Assembly: GCF_004138495.1 (NCBI RefSeq)
Contig: NZ_ML142849.1
Coordinates: 568,556-576,732, forward strand
Origin: Phytoactinopolyspora endophytica
GTDB taxonomy: Bacteria > Actinomycetota > Actinomycetes > Jiangellales > Jiangellaceae
Direction of reading: 5' to 3'
DNA: 8,177 bases
Below, one piece after another: positions 1 through 5,232 of this stretch. The first letter of the stretch is position 1. Each line of letters opens with the position of its first letter. The position numbers and the translations under genes were made by a program. Under the pieces are notes generated by a model. It was not told the origin of the DNA, searched no databases, and saw only the letters and a list, made by a program, of their open reading frames with translations.

Positions 1-74
1 TATGCCCATTGCCCTGACTGGCGCATCTGTGGACACACTGTAGGCATGGGTTGTTAGGACAATGTGACCCCGGA

Positions 75-88
75 CACCGGCAACGGTG
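75..88 (-). terminator. Weak hairpin just after the lipoprotein stop
   Basis: A 5-bp stem (CACCG / CGGTG) with a 4-nt loop lies 1 nt past the lipoprotein stop codon. There is no U-tract, so this is only a weak terminator candidate. Positions 1-74 show nothing else I recognise. Confidence 0.2.
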
Positions 89-89
89 A

Positions 90-1793
90 CTATCTGCCAG
101 CGTCGACCGTAGTCCACGCGCTGTCACGGATCTCCATGATCTCCGGTGCCGCACCGAGCCGATCGCCGAATTCGTCGAACGCGAACTCCCCTGTTGCGCC
201 GTCGAATCTCACTTCGGCGAACTCGCCCAGGCAGCCCTCCCGCGCCGACGTCGCTGAACTGGCGGACGGCAGACACCGGGTTAGCACAGTACCGAGTGCG
301 ACGCCAGTGTCATACGCTGCGGCTCCGTACGGACCCGGGTCTATCCCGGACTCGGTCAGCCGCGCCTCGGCGTCTCCTTGCCCGGAGCCGCCCTCCGGCG
401 ACAACTCGCTCTCCACCGCGGTCAACGCCCCCTCCGCCGAGGACCCGGCTTCAGCCAGGAAGGCGTCGCTCATCAGCACGGATCCGCCCAGCAGCTGCAT
501 CTCAAGGCCTCTGCGGGCAATCTCGTCGGCGACGACCGCCGCAACGTTCGCCGATCCTGAGACGAACACGGCATCGGAGTCTCCAGCCTGCGCCTCGTCG
601 AGCATGACGTCGACGTCGTCGACTGACACGGTCGTCTCGTCAACGCTGCTGTCGCTTGAACCGTCGTCGTCGGCATCGTCGTCGGCGGAGCCGGAGTTGT
701 CTGGGTCTGTGTCACCCGAGCTGTCGTCCTCGCCGCTCGGGCCGTCGTCGCTCTCGCCGTCGTCGCTCTCGCCATCGTCGCTCTCGCTGTCGTCGGCGTC
801 GCTCTCGCCATCGGCGCTCTGGTCGCCGCTCTCGCCGTCGTCGGCGTCGCCCTCGTCGGTGGCGTCGTCCCCACTGGCGTCGTCGTCCCCACTGGCGTCG
901 TCGTCCTCGGCAGCGTCGGTATCTGCATCGTCCTGAGTCAGCACGAAGCCGCCGCCGTGCTCCAACTCACCTGCTGCCGCGTCGTCTTCGTCGGCGTCGT
1001 CGCCTGCACCGGGCTCCTCGTCGTCCTCATCAGTCTGATCGGACTCGTCATCGGCCTGGTCGGACTCGTCGCCGCCGCCGTTCTCATCCGCGTCGTCGCC
1101 GGCCTCGGGGTCGTCCGGTTCGGCGCCCTCGCCGTCGTCATCGGATTCGTCGCCGCCGGAGGGCTCGTCCTCGCGTTCGTCGACGCGTAGCACTTCTCCC
1201 TCGGCCTCGCGGAACGCGCCGGCGAATGCATCCGCCTCGCCCTCGCCATCGGCGTCGATGACTGCCACCGTGTCCATGCCGAGCGCACTCGTCGCGTATC
1301 GGGCCAGCTCCGCGAGAGGATCGTCGTCGCTGACCGCCGTCCGGAAATAGCTTTCGTATGGGCGCAGCGGGTTCTCGTCGTCGGCGCCGCGCGTGTGCTC
1401 AGGAACCGTGTCGGCCGGGGATATGAACAGCAACGACGCCGCGTCGAAGACCGGCTGCGCCGCGCGGACCGTCTCTGTGGACAATCCGCCGACCACTGCG
1501 ACGACGTCATCGTCAGCTATACCGGAGGCCAGCTCCGGGATGCTCTCATCTTCGGGCTCGTCGTCGACGGCTTCCACCTCGACTGTCCAGCCACCTATAT
1601 CGTCCGTGGACTCGCCAAGACTTAGCTCGACGGCAGCGACGACTCCGTCCCCACTGGCAGTCCCCTCTGGGACGAAGAGGACGACTTTGGCGAGCTTCTC
1701 GGGCTCTTCCTCGTCACCGCCACTCAGCAGGCTGCACGACGTCAACGCCGCGGCCCCGCACAGTGCCACGGCGGCCATCAGCGGCCGTCGCAC
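90..1793 (-). CDS. Periplasmic-binding-fold lipoprotein (ABC substrate-binding type) with a large acidic insert
   Basis: This is a 567-residue secreted lipoprotein resembling the branched-chain amino acid (Leu/Ile/Val receptor, Peripla_BP_6) class of ABC transporter binding proteins. Residues 1-20 form a lipoprotein signal: basic MRRP, a hydrophobic stretch, then lipobox LTSC with Cys20 as the lipidation site. The first lobe (about 35-205) alternates strands and helices, e.g. VVAVVGGLSTETVRAAQP near 97-114 and LLFISPADTVPEHT near 121-134, typical of the family. Residues about 206-395 are D/E/S/G-rich low complexity and interrupt the domain. The fold resumes at about 396 (DAVFVSGSANVAAVVADEI, 407-425) and runs to the C-terminus; Cys507 and Cys521 could form a disulfide. 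The start is GTG, 3 nt after the pdtaR stop, with AGGA about 10 nt upstream inside pdtaR, so the two are probably co-transcribed. Substrate and partner permease are not visible; permease genes might lie beyond position 1. The binding fold is fairly sure, the ligand is not. Confidence 0.8.
   Translation of the reverse strand: MRRPLMAAVALCGAAALTSCSLLSGGDEEEPEKLAKVVLFVPEGTASGDGVVAAVELSLGESTDDIGGWTVEVEAVDDEPEDESIPELASGIADDDVVAVVGGLSTETVRAAQPVFDAASLLFISPADTVPEHTRGADDENPLRPYESYFRTAVSDDDPLAELARYATSALGMDTVAVIDADGEGEADAFAGAFREAEGEVLRVDEREDEPSGGDESDDDGEGAEPDDPEAGDDADENGGGDESDQADDESDQTDEDDEEPGAGDDADEDDAAAGELEHGGGFVLTQDDADTDAAEDDDASGDDDASGDDATDEGDADDGESGDQSADGESDADDSESDDGESDDGESDDGPSGEDDSSGDTDPDNSGSADDDADDDGSSDSSVDETTVSVDDVDVMLDEAQAGDSDAVFVSGSANVAAVVADEIARRGLEMQLLGGSVLMSDAFLAEAGSSAEGALTAVESELSPEGGSGQGDAEARLTESGIDPGPYGAAAYDTGVALGTVLTRCLPSASSATSAREGCLGEFAEVRFDGATGEFAFDEFGDRLGAAPEIMEIRDSAWTTVDAGR
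482..1178 (-). repeat. Low-complexity acidic coding tract with short tandem repeats
   Basis: This part of the lipoprotein gene encodes residues about 206-437 and is built largely from GAC/GAG/TCC/GGC-type codons. Seen directly on the plus strand: a 15-bp unit (gtcgtcgctctcgcc) in three near-identical tandem copies at 744-788, encoding repeats of the ESDDG type, and an 18-bp unit (ccccactggcgtcgtcgt) in two exact copies at 869-904, encoding repeats of the DDASGD type. Such in-frame repeats suggest growth by replication slippage. The tract keeps the frame and ends where the folded second lobe resumes. A short less acidic island (GELEHGGGFVLTQ, residues 275-287) lies inside it. Confidence 0.75.
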
Positions 1794-1796
1794 AGG

Positions 1797-2441
1797 TCAG
1801 CTGTCCTGCGCTTCCGACGTCCCCTCAGGGGTCTCCATCTCGCTCTCGGACAGCACCACCTGGGCAACGCTGCGCATGGAAGTCCGCTTGTCCATGGCGG
1901 CCTTCTGGATCCATCGGAACGCATCCGGCTCGCTCAAGCCGAACTGCGACTGAAGGATTCCCTTGGCACGGTCGACGAGCTTCCGCGTCTCGAGGCGTTC
2001 ACCGAGGTCGGCGACTTCCTTCTCGAGCTGTGTGATCTCCTCATGCCGGGAGAGCGCCATCTCGATGGCCGGGACGAGGTCGGACTTGGAGAACGGCTTG
2101 ACGAGATAGGCCATACCGCCAGCCTCACGTGCCCGCTCCACGAGGTCACGCTGAGAGAACGCGGTGAGGAACAGCACCGGCGCGATCCGCTGGGCGGCGA
2201 TGCGTTCCGCGGCCGAGATACCGTCCAAAACCGGCATCTTCACATCCATGACGACGAGGTCCGGCCGGTGCTCCTCGGTCAGCCGGACCGCCGTTTCGCC
2301 GTCAGCCGCCTCCGCGACGACGTCGTATCCCTCTTCCTTGAGCATCTCGATCAGATCGAGACGGATCAGGGACTCGTCCTCGGCCACCAGAACGCGCCGG
2401 GCAGGACTGGTCTGGGTCTCGGGAGTTGGCGTTTCGGTCAC
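1797..2441 (-). CDS. pdtaR: PdtaR-type response regulator with ANTAR RNA-binding domain
   Basis: This cytoplasmic two-component response regulator has 214 residues. The receiver domain spans about 15-130: acidic pair Glu21-Asp22, phospho-acceptor Asp66 in VVMDVKMPVLDG, Thr93 and Lys115 (YLVKPFS) are all in place, so phosphorylation should work. A coiled linker (about 134-152) leads to an ANTAR domain (about 146-198) with the signature KLVDRAKGILQSQFGLSE. ANTAR domains bind paired RNA hairpins and act by antitermination. The architecture and length match mycobacterial PdtaR (Rv1626), the partner of histidine kinase PdtaS; no kinase is in this window. The start is GTG at 2441. Upstream GGTAGG could be a weak Shine-Dalgarno; alternatively TAGGCT at 2448-2453 fits an actinobacterial TAnnnT -10 and would give a leaderless mRNA. 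The gene runs into the lipoprotein gene after 3 nt. Identification is confident; the regulated RNA is unknown. Confidence 0.93.
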   Translation of the reverse strand: MTETPTPETQTSPARRVLVAEDESLIRLDLIEMLKEEGYDVVAEAADGETAVRLTEEHRPDLVVMDVKMPVLDGISAAERIAAQRIAPVLFLTAFSQRDLVERAREAGGMAYLVKPFSKSDLVPAIEMALSRHEEITQLEKEVADLGERLETRKLVDRAKGILQSQFGLSEPDAFRWIQKAAMDKRTSMRSVAQVVLSESEMETPEGTSEAQDS

Positions 2442-2581
2442 GGCGGAAGCCTACCGGTCATGCAAGGAGATGTGCAGCACGGGGTTTACGACGACGCCGC
2501 ACGCCCCGCCCCGCGTACCGGCTGCCCAGCCCTCACGCGCAGTGGATCATCCGTCGATGCTGCCGGGACACAAGCTCGCAT

Positions 2582-3349
2582 TCAGGTCTTCGGCCCGATG
2601 AACGAGTCGAGGATGGCCACACTCGCCCGCTTGGCGACCGACAGGTTCCGCGAGTTGTTGTAGCGCCATTCGACCCCGATGGCGTCGCAGGCATGCCCGA
2701 AGATCTCTCTGATGTCAGCGGACGCGTTGGTGAAGTGGTACCGCGGGTACGGCGGGTAGTCGGTACCGACGGCATGGTTGAGAACCCGCGTGCCGTCAGA
2801 GTGGATCAGGCCGCGGATGAGCGGCCGAGGGTCGGCGTTGACGAGTTCCTGCTGCCACGGAGCCAACTCGATCTTCCTGTCGTGTTTTCGCCCCGGCCCA
2901 TGCTGCGGAAACAGACAGACCCAGTGCTTGGAGTCCGAGTGCACCTCCGTGCAACCAACGTTGTGCACACGCCCCACCTTGACCGGGAGCACCGCACTCA
3001 TGGCTTCCTCGCACCAATCCATCAGCTGGGGATACGCGTCGCAACAGGCGATGCGGAGCCTGTACACGCCCTTCTTACTGACCGATAGGCAACCGTCGCC
3101 AAGGTACAGACCCAGCAGGTAGACGTATGCCTCGCGAGGCACAGACTCCAGTTGGTCGGTACACAAGGGACATGCGTAGCGCGTATATCCCAACGTGCCA
3201 GCCCGGTGACCCTCGAAGTCAGGAGCATTTCCTAGCAGCCACTCCCGTATCGTCGACCGAGAGACCCCAGTAGCCCGGGAGATCTCAGACTTGTTGAGGC
3301 CCTCCCCCCAAAGCTTCTTGACCAGGGCGACTTCGTCCGGGGAGTACAT
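2582..3349 (-). CDS. Free-standing HTH + LAGLIDADG homing-endonuclease-like protein
   Basis: This is a 255-residue protein from the ATG at 3349. That start is preferred over an upstream GTG at 3430 because GAAAGGA lies 8 nt before it and the longer form would run antisense through the tRNA. Residues about 3-38 form a helix-turn-helix (LNKSEISRATGVSRSTIREW), the type that reads DNA. Cys60 and Cys63 make one CxxC, a possible half zinc site. Two LAGLIDADG-like helices follow: LLGLYLGDG at 78-86 (Asp85) and LIRGLIHSDG at 177-186 (Asp185), with the family's spacing, so both acidic metal ligands are present and a single-chain pseudo-dimeric nuclease fold is plausible. The C-terminus (RYHFTNASADIREIFGHACDAIGVEW) fits the second nuclease repeat. 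It is not embedded in a host gene, so it is neither an intein nor obviously intron-borne. It may act as a nuclease or as a DNA-binding regulator that kept the fold. Codon use looks less GC-biased than its neighbours, hinting at transfer. Confidence 0.82.
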   Translation of the reverse strand: MYSPDEVALVKKLWGEGLNKSEISRATGVSRSTIREWLLGNAPDFEGHRAGTLGYTRYACPLCTDQLESVPREAYVYLLGLYLGDGCLSVSKKGVYRLRIACCDAYPQLMDWCEEAMSAVLPVKVGRVHNVGCTEVHSDSKHWVCLFPQHGPGRKHDRKIELAPWQQELVNADPRPLIRGLIHSDGTRVLNHAVGTDYPPYPRYHFTNASADIREIFGHACDAIGVEWRYNNSRNLSVAKRASVAILDSFIGPKT

Positions 3350-3357
3350 CCGCGCTA

Positions 3358-3364
3358 TCCTTTC
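3358..3364 (-). promoter_or_regulatory. Ribosome binding site fixing the LAGLIDADG gene start
   Basis: On the minus strand GAAAGGA lies 8 nt before the ATG at 3349. It is the only good Shine-Dalgarno in this frame and decides against the 27-residue longer reading from 3430. Confidence 0.75.
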
Positions 3365-3376
3365 GGGATCTAGTAA

Positions 3377-3393
3377 CCTTGGCTGAGCCAAGG
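3377..3393. promoter_or_regulatory. Perfect 17-bp palindrome between the divergent nuclease and tRNA genes
   Basis: The arms CCTTGGCT (3377-3384) and AGCCAAGG (3386-3393) are exact inverted repeats around a single G. The site lies 28 nt upstream of the nuclease start codon and 4 nt upstream of the tRNA 5' end, so it must overlap or abut both promoters. TAACCT at 3374-3379 (plus strand) could be a -10 for the tRNA. The position fits an operator, perhaps autoregulatory for the HTH-LAGLIDADG protein, or a processing hairpin in the tRNA leader. The dyad is seen directly; the function is inferred. Confidence 0.5.
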
Positions 3394-3397
3394 GCAG

Positions 3398-3471
3398 GGC
3401 CCGGTGCGCCAACTGGAAGAGCGGCGGCACTCAAAATGCCGTGATTGTGGGTTCGACTCCCACCCGGGCTA
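3398..3471 (+). tRNA. tRNA with CAA anticodon (Leu by anticodon), atypical class I form
   Basis: A full cloverleaf can be drawn. The acceptor pairs 3398-3404 (GGCCCGG) with 3464-3470 (CCGGGCT), with G1-U72 wobble at the end, and A3471 is the discriminator. The D arm is 3407-3423, with stem CGC/GCG and GG in the loop. The anticodon stem is CGGCA/TGCCG (3425-3429, 3437-3441) with loop CTCAAAA, giving anticodon CAA at 3432-3434, which reads UUG. The variable loop is only 5 nt (3442-3446). The T arm is 3447-3463 with stem GTGGG/CCCAC and loop TTCGACT. CCA is not encoded. All invariant T-loop bases are present. Bacterial tRNA-Leu normally has a long class II variable arm, so either this is an unusual leucine tRNA or its charging identity is not leucine. 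A73 agrees with leucine. A degenerate or mobile-element-borne tRNA is also possible. Confidence 0.82.
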
Positions 3472-3662
3472 CACACAAAGACCGCAAGAGGCACTGCCGC
3501 GATCAGTCAGGCAATTATGCGCGTGGGCGCAACGTGTTTCGCTGCTCATCACCTGCGAACACGCGGCATCCGGTGTCATATGACCGGGGCGCACGGTCCT
3601 GCTGTCTCTACGTGCCCTCAACGGCGATGTCTCACGTTTGGCCGCGCACGCGGACGACGTCT

Positions 3663-3678
3663 GCTCCTTGACAGGAGC
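3663..3678 (+). promoter_or_regulatory. Small hairpin overlapping a TTGACA -35-like box
   Basis: GCTCCT and AGGAGC form a perfect 6-bp stem around TGAC. The same bases contain TTGACA (3668-3673), the consensus -35 hexamer. TATTCT at 3689-3694 could be the -10, but the 15-bp spacer is short. The start codon of the S66 gene is about 260 bp further on, so a promoter here would make a long leader or a separate RNA. Weakly supported. Confidence 0.25.
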
Positions 3679-3695
3679 GCAAGGACCTTATTCTC

Positions 3696-3715
3696 GGCCC
3701 CACCTCCGGTGGGCC
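3696..3715 (+). terminator. GC-rich hairpin, possible terminator downstream of the tRNA
   Basis: CCCACC (3699-3704) pairs with GGTGGG (3708-3713) around TCC, extended by GG/CC with one bulged C. Pyrimidines follow (TCTCT) but there is no U-run. It could end transcripts from the tRNA or from the TTGACA-type promoter candidate just upstream. Confidence 0.3.
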
Positions 3716-3854
3716 TCTCTGGTGATGAGTGCGCTCTAACATGACACCAGCTTATCGAACACATGATCCCAACACCAGTACTATTCCGTATCTACTGCCA
3801 GCTTCGCCATCTCGGCATAGACAAGCACTCACGACACTACGAAAGGCCAGCCAC

Positions 3855-3878
3855 ACGGACATGACCGGCTATGTCCGT
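3855..3878. promoter_or_regulatory. 8-bp inverted repeat upstream of the S66 peptidase gene
   Basis: ACGGACAT (3855-3862) and ATGTCCGT (3871-3878) are exact inverted repeats with an 8-nt spacer, about 80 bp before the S66 start codon. A second small dyad, ACGAC/GTCGT (3880-3892), follows at once. The layout suits an operator or a leader hairpin; no regulator is identified. Confidence 0.35.
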
Positions 3879-3942
3879 AACGACTTCGTCGTAACTCGCA
3901 CGACAATGCCGTAGGCACAGATTGTGTGACCAGGCGCGACGT

Positions 3943-3949
3943 GGAAGGG
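3943..3949 (+). promoter_or_regulatory. Ribosome binding site of the S66 peptidase gene
   Basis: GGAAGGG lies 7 nt before the ATG at 3957 and supports that start. Confidence 0.7.
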
Positions 3950-3956
3950 TGACGCA

Positions 3957-5015
3957 ATGCCTGGTGTTCCGGTCAAACCACCTGCGCTGCGTCCCGGTGA
4001 CACCGTCGCCGTGGTGTCGTCGTCCTGGGGTGGGCCGAGCGTGTTCCCCGGCCCGTATGAGGCCGGCGTCCGCGTGCTGCGCGACGTGTTCGGGCTCGAC
4101 GTGGTTGAGGCGGAGACGGCGCGGACGCACGCCGACGAGCTCGCCCGGAACCCGAGACGGCGGGCTGAGGTGATGAACGCGCTCATCACCGACGATGAGG
4201 TGAAAGCGATCATCTCGACCATCGGCGGCGACGACTCAGTACGGATTCTTCCGTGGCTTGACACTGCGTCGGCGCTCGCGCATCCCACGATCGTCATGGG
4301 TTACTCAGACACCGCAGCGCAGTTGGTCGCGTACCATCTCGCTGGGCTGGTGACGTACGACGGTTCCTCGGCCATGTCGGGGTTTGCCCAGTTGGAGAAC
4401 TTCCCCGACGCGGTCGCGCACACACGAGCGATGCTGTTCGGTGAGGCGGCGAGTCAGAGGCCGTACCAGCTGCCCGCGTTCGAGCGATGGACGCAGGATC
4501 GCTACGACTGGGACGAGCCGGCAAACGCGTCGCGTGTCACGGGCCTACGCTCGAACGACGGATGGCGCTGGCTGCACGGTGACCGGGTCTCCACTGGGCG
4601 GCTGTTCGGCGGCTGCGTCGAGGTGCTGGAGTTCCTGAAGGGCACGCGTTGGTGGCCGAACGATGACCCAGGCTGGTGGCGGGACCGGGTGCTGTTTCTG
4701 GAGACGTCGGAGAAGCGCCCGACAATTGGCCAGGTACGTCGCTGGCTGCGCAATTACGGCAGCCAGGGCGTCTACGAGCATGCTGCGGCTCTGTGGATCG
4801 GGCGGGCGTACGGGTACGACGACGAGCAGAAGAAGGCGCTCGACGAGGCCGTCGTCGACATCGTGGTGCGCGAGTTCGACGGTGACCTGCCGATTGTTGC
4901 CAACCTCGATTTCGGCCACACCGACCCCCGCTGGGTCTTGCCGCTCGGTATCACTGTCGAGACCGACCCTGTACAGCGCACATTGCGGGTGATGGAGTCA
5001 CCCACGACCTCCTAG
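3957..5015 (+). CDS. S66 family serine peptidase, MccF-like / LD-carboxypeptidase
   Basis: This 352-residue cytoplasmic serine carboxypeptidase belongs to MEROPS family S66. The N-terminal half has the class signature: LRPGDTVAVVSSSWGG at 11-26, then TIGGDDSVRILPWLD (88-102), then nucleophile Ser117 in MGYSDTAA. Glu249 (FLETSE) and His321 (LDFGHTDP) complete the Ser-Glu-His triad. The block GWRWLHGDRVSTGRLFGGCVEVL (202-224) and the length, longer than E. coli LdcA at about 300, point to the MccF-like branch. Characterised members cut amide bonds, either in murein tetrapeptides for cell-wall recycling or in microcin C-type aminoacyl nucleotides for self-immunity. The start is ATG with GGAAGGG 7 nt upstream. 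No microcin or murein genes are adjacent, so the substrate is open; a housekeeping or detoxification peptidase is the cautious reading. A weak 5-bp hairpin (CGGCC/GGCCG, 5037-5054) follows the stop. Confidence 0.9.
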   Translation: MPGVPVKPPALRPGDTVAVVSSSWGGPSVFPGPYEAGVRVLRDVFGLDVVEAETARTHADELARNPRRRAEVMNALITDDEVKAIISTIGGDDSVRILPWLDTASALAHPTIVMGYSDTAAQLVAYHLAGLVTYDGSSAMSGFAQLENFPDAVAHTRAMLFGEAASQRPYQLPAFERWTQDRYDWDEPANASRVTGLRSNDGWRWLHGDRVSTGRLFGGCVEVLEFLKGTRWWPNDDPGWWRDRVLFLETSEKRPTIGQVRRWLRNYGSQGVYEHAAALWIGRAYGYDDEQKKALDEAVVDIVVREFDGDLPIVANLDFGHTDPRWVLPLGITVETDPVQRTLRVMESPTTS

Positions 5016-5093
5016 CTCTACGTACGCTGACCTGACCGGCCCCGTTTGTGGCCGCGGACTCGTGCCGTGTGAACGGCCAGGCGCCCCGGCAAC

Positions 5094-5115
5094 TCTTGGC
5101 AAGCGATTGCCAAGA
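5094..5115. promoter_or_regulatory. LacI/GalR-family-like operator
   Basis: The arms TCTTGGCAA (5094-5102) and TTGCCAAGA (5107-5115) are exact inverted repeats separated by GCGA. The dyad centre falls on a CpG, and the core GCAAGCGATTGC fits the GCAAnCGnTTGC pattern bound by LacI/GalR regulators such as PurR. It sits about 118 bp before the isomerase start codon and past the S66 stop, so it most likely controls the isomerase transcript. No LacI-type gene is in the window. Confidence 0.68.
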
Positions 5116-5222
5116 ATGGTCGCCACTGGGCATGCTGGTACGCGGACTATCCGGTGATCATCAACCCCTGGCCACATCATGATGCGGCGGACCGTTGATG
5201 CTCATGGGCGCAGGCGAAACAC

Positions 5223-5228
5223 GAGGAG
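5223..5228 (+). promoter_or_regulatory. Ribosome binding site fixing the isomerase start
   Basis: GAGGAG is followed by AATC and then the ATG at 5233. It is the strongest site in the region and excludes the longer frame from 5179. Confidence 0.75.
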
Positions 5229-5232
5229 AATC

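Larger units (their letters stand above)
3472..3956. other. 485-bp intergenic stretch without a convincing gene
   Basis: The open frames here are short, lack plausible ribosome binding sites and show no recognisable protein. The right half (about 3730-3910) looks richer in A/T than the flanking genes. It holds several dyads: TGCGC/GCGCA at 3518-3531, the 10-bp palindrome GTCATATGAC at 3575-3584, GCTCCT/AGGAGC at 3663-3678, a GGTGGG-type hairpin at 3696-3715, and 8-bp arms at 3855-3878. No second copy of the tRNA 3' end, which would mark an integrated element, was found by eye. It may hold the promoter of the S66 peptidase gene and perhaps an untranslated RNA. Confidence 0.5.

Noticed and set aside
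744..904. CRISPR-like array
   Set aside because: The repeats are 15-18 bp, directly adjacent without spacers, in frame within a coding gene.
64..936. 290-residue Ser/Pro-rich open frame on the plus strand
   Set aside because: It is antisense to the acidic tract of the lipoprotein gene; its composition is what GAC/GAG-rich DNA gives when read backwards.
2582..3349. Intein or group I intron carrying the LAGLIDADG domain
   Set aside because: No split host gene flanks it and the protein has its own start, HTH and stop; it is free-standing.
3350..3430. Longer N-terminus for the LAGLIDADG protein
   Set aside because: The extra 27 residues run antisense into the tRNA, and no ribosome binding site supports a start at 3430, unlike the ATG at 3349.
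3285..3494. 69-residue minus-strand frame through the tRNA
   Set aside because: It is the antisense of the tRNA and cannot be a gene without disrupting the cloverleaf reading.
3447..3956. Integrated element using the tRNA 3' end as attachment site
   Set aside because: No second copy of the tRNA 3' end and no integrase were found in the window; the site could still be used elsewhere.
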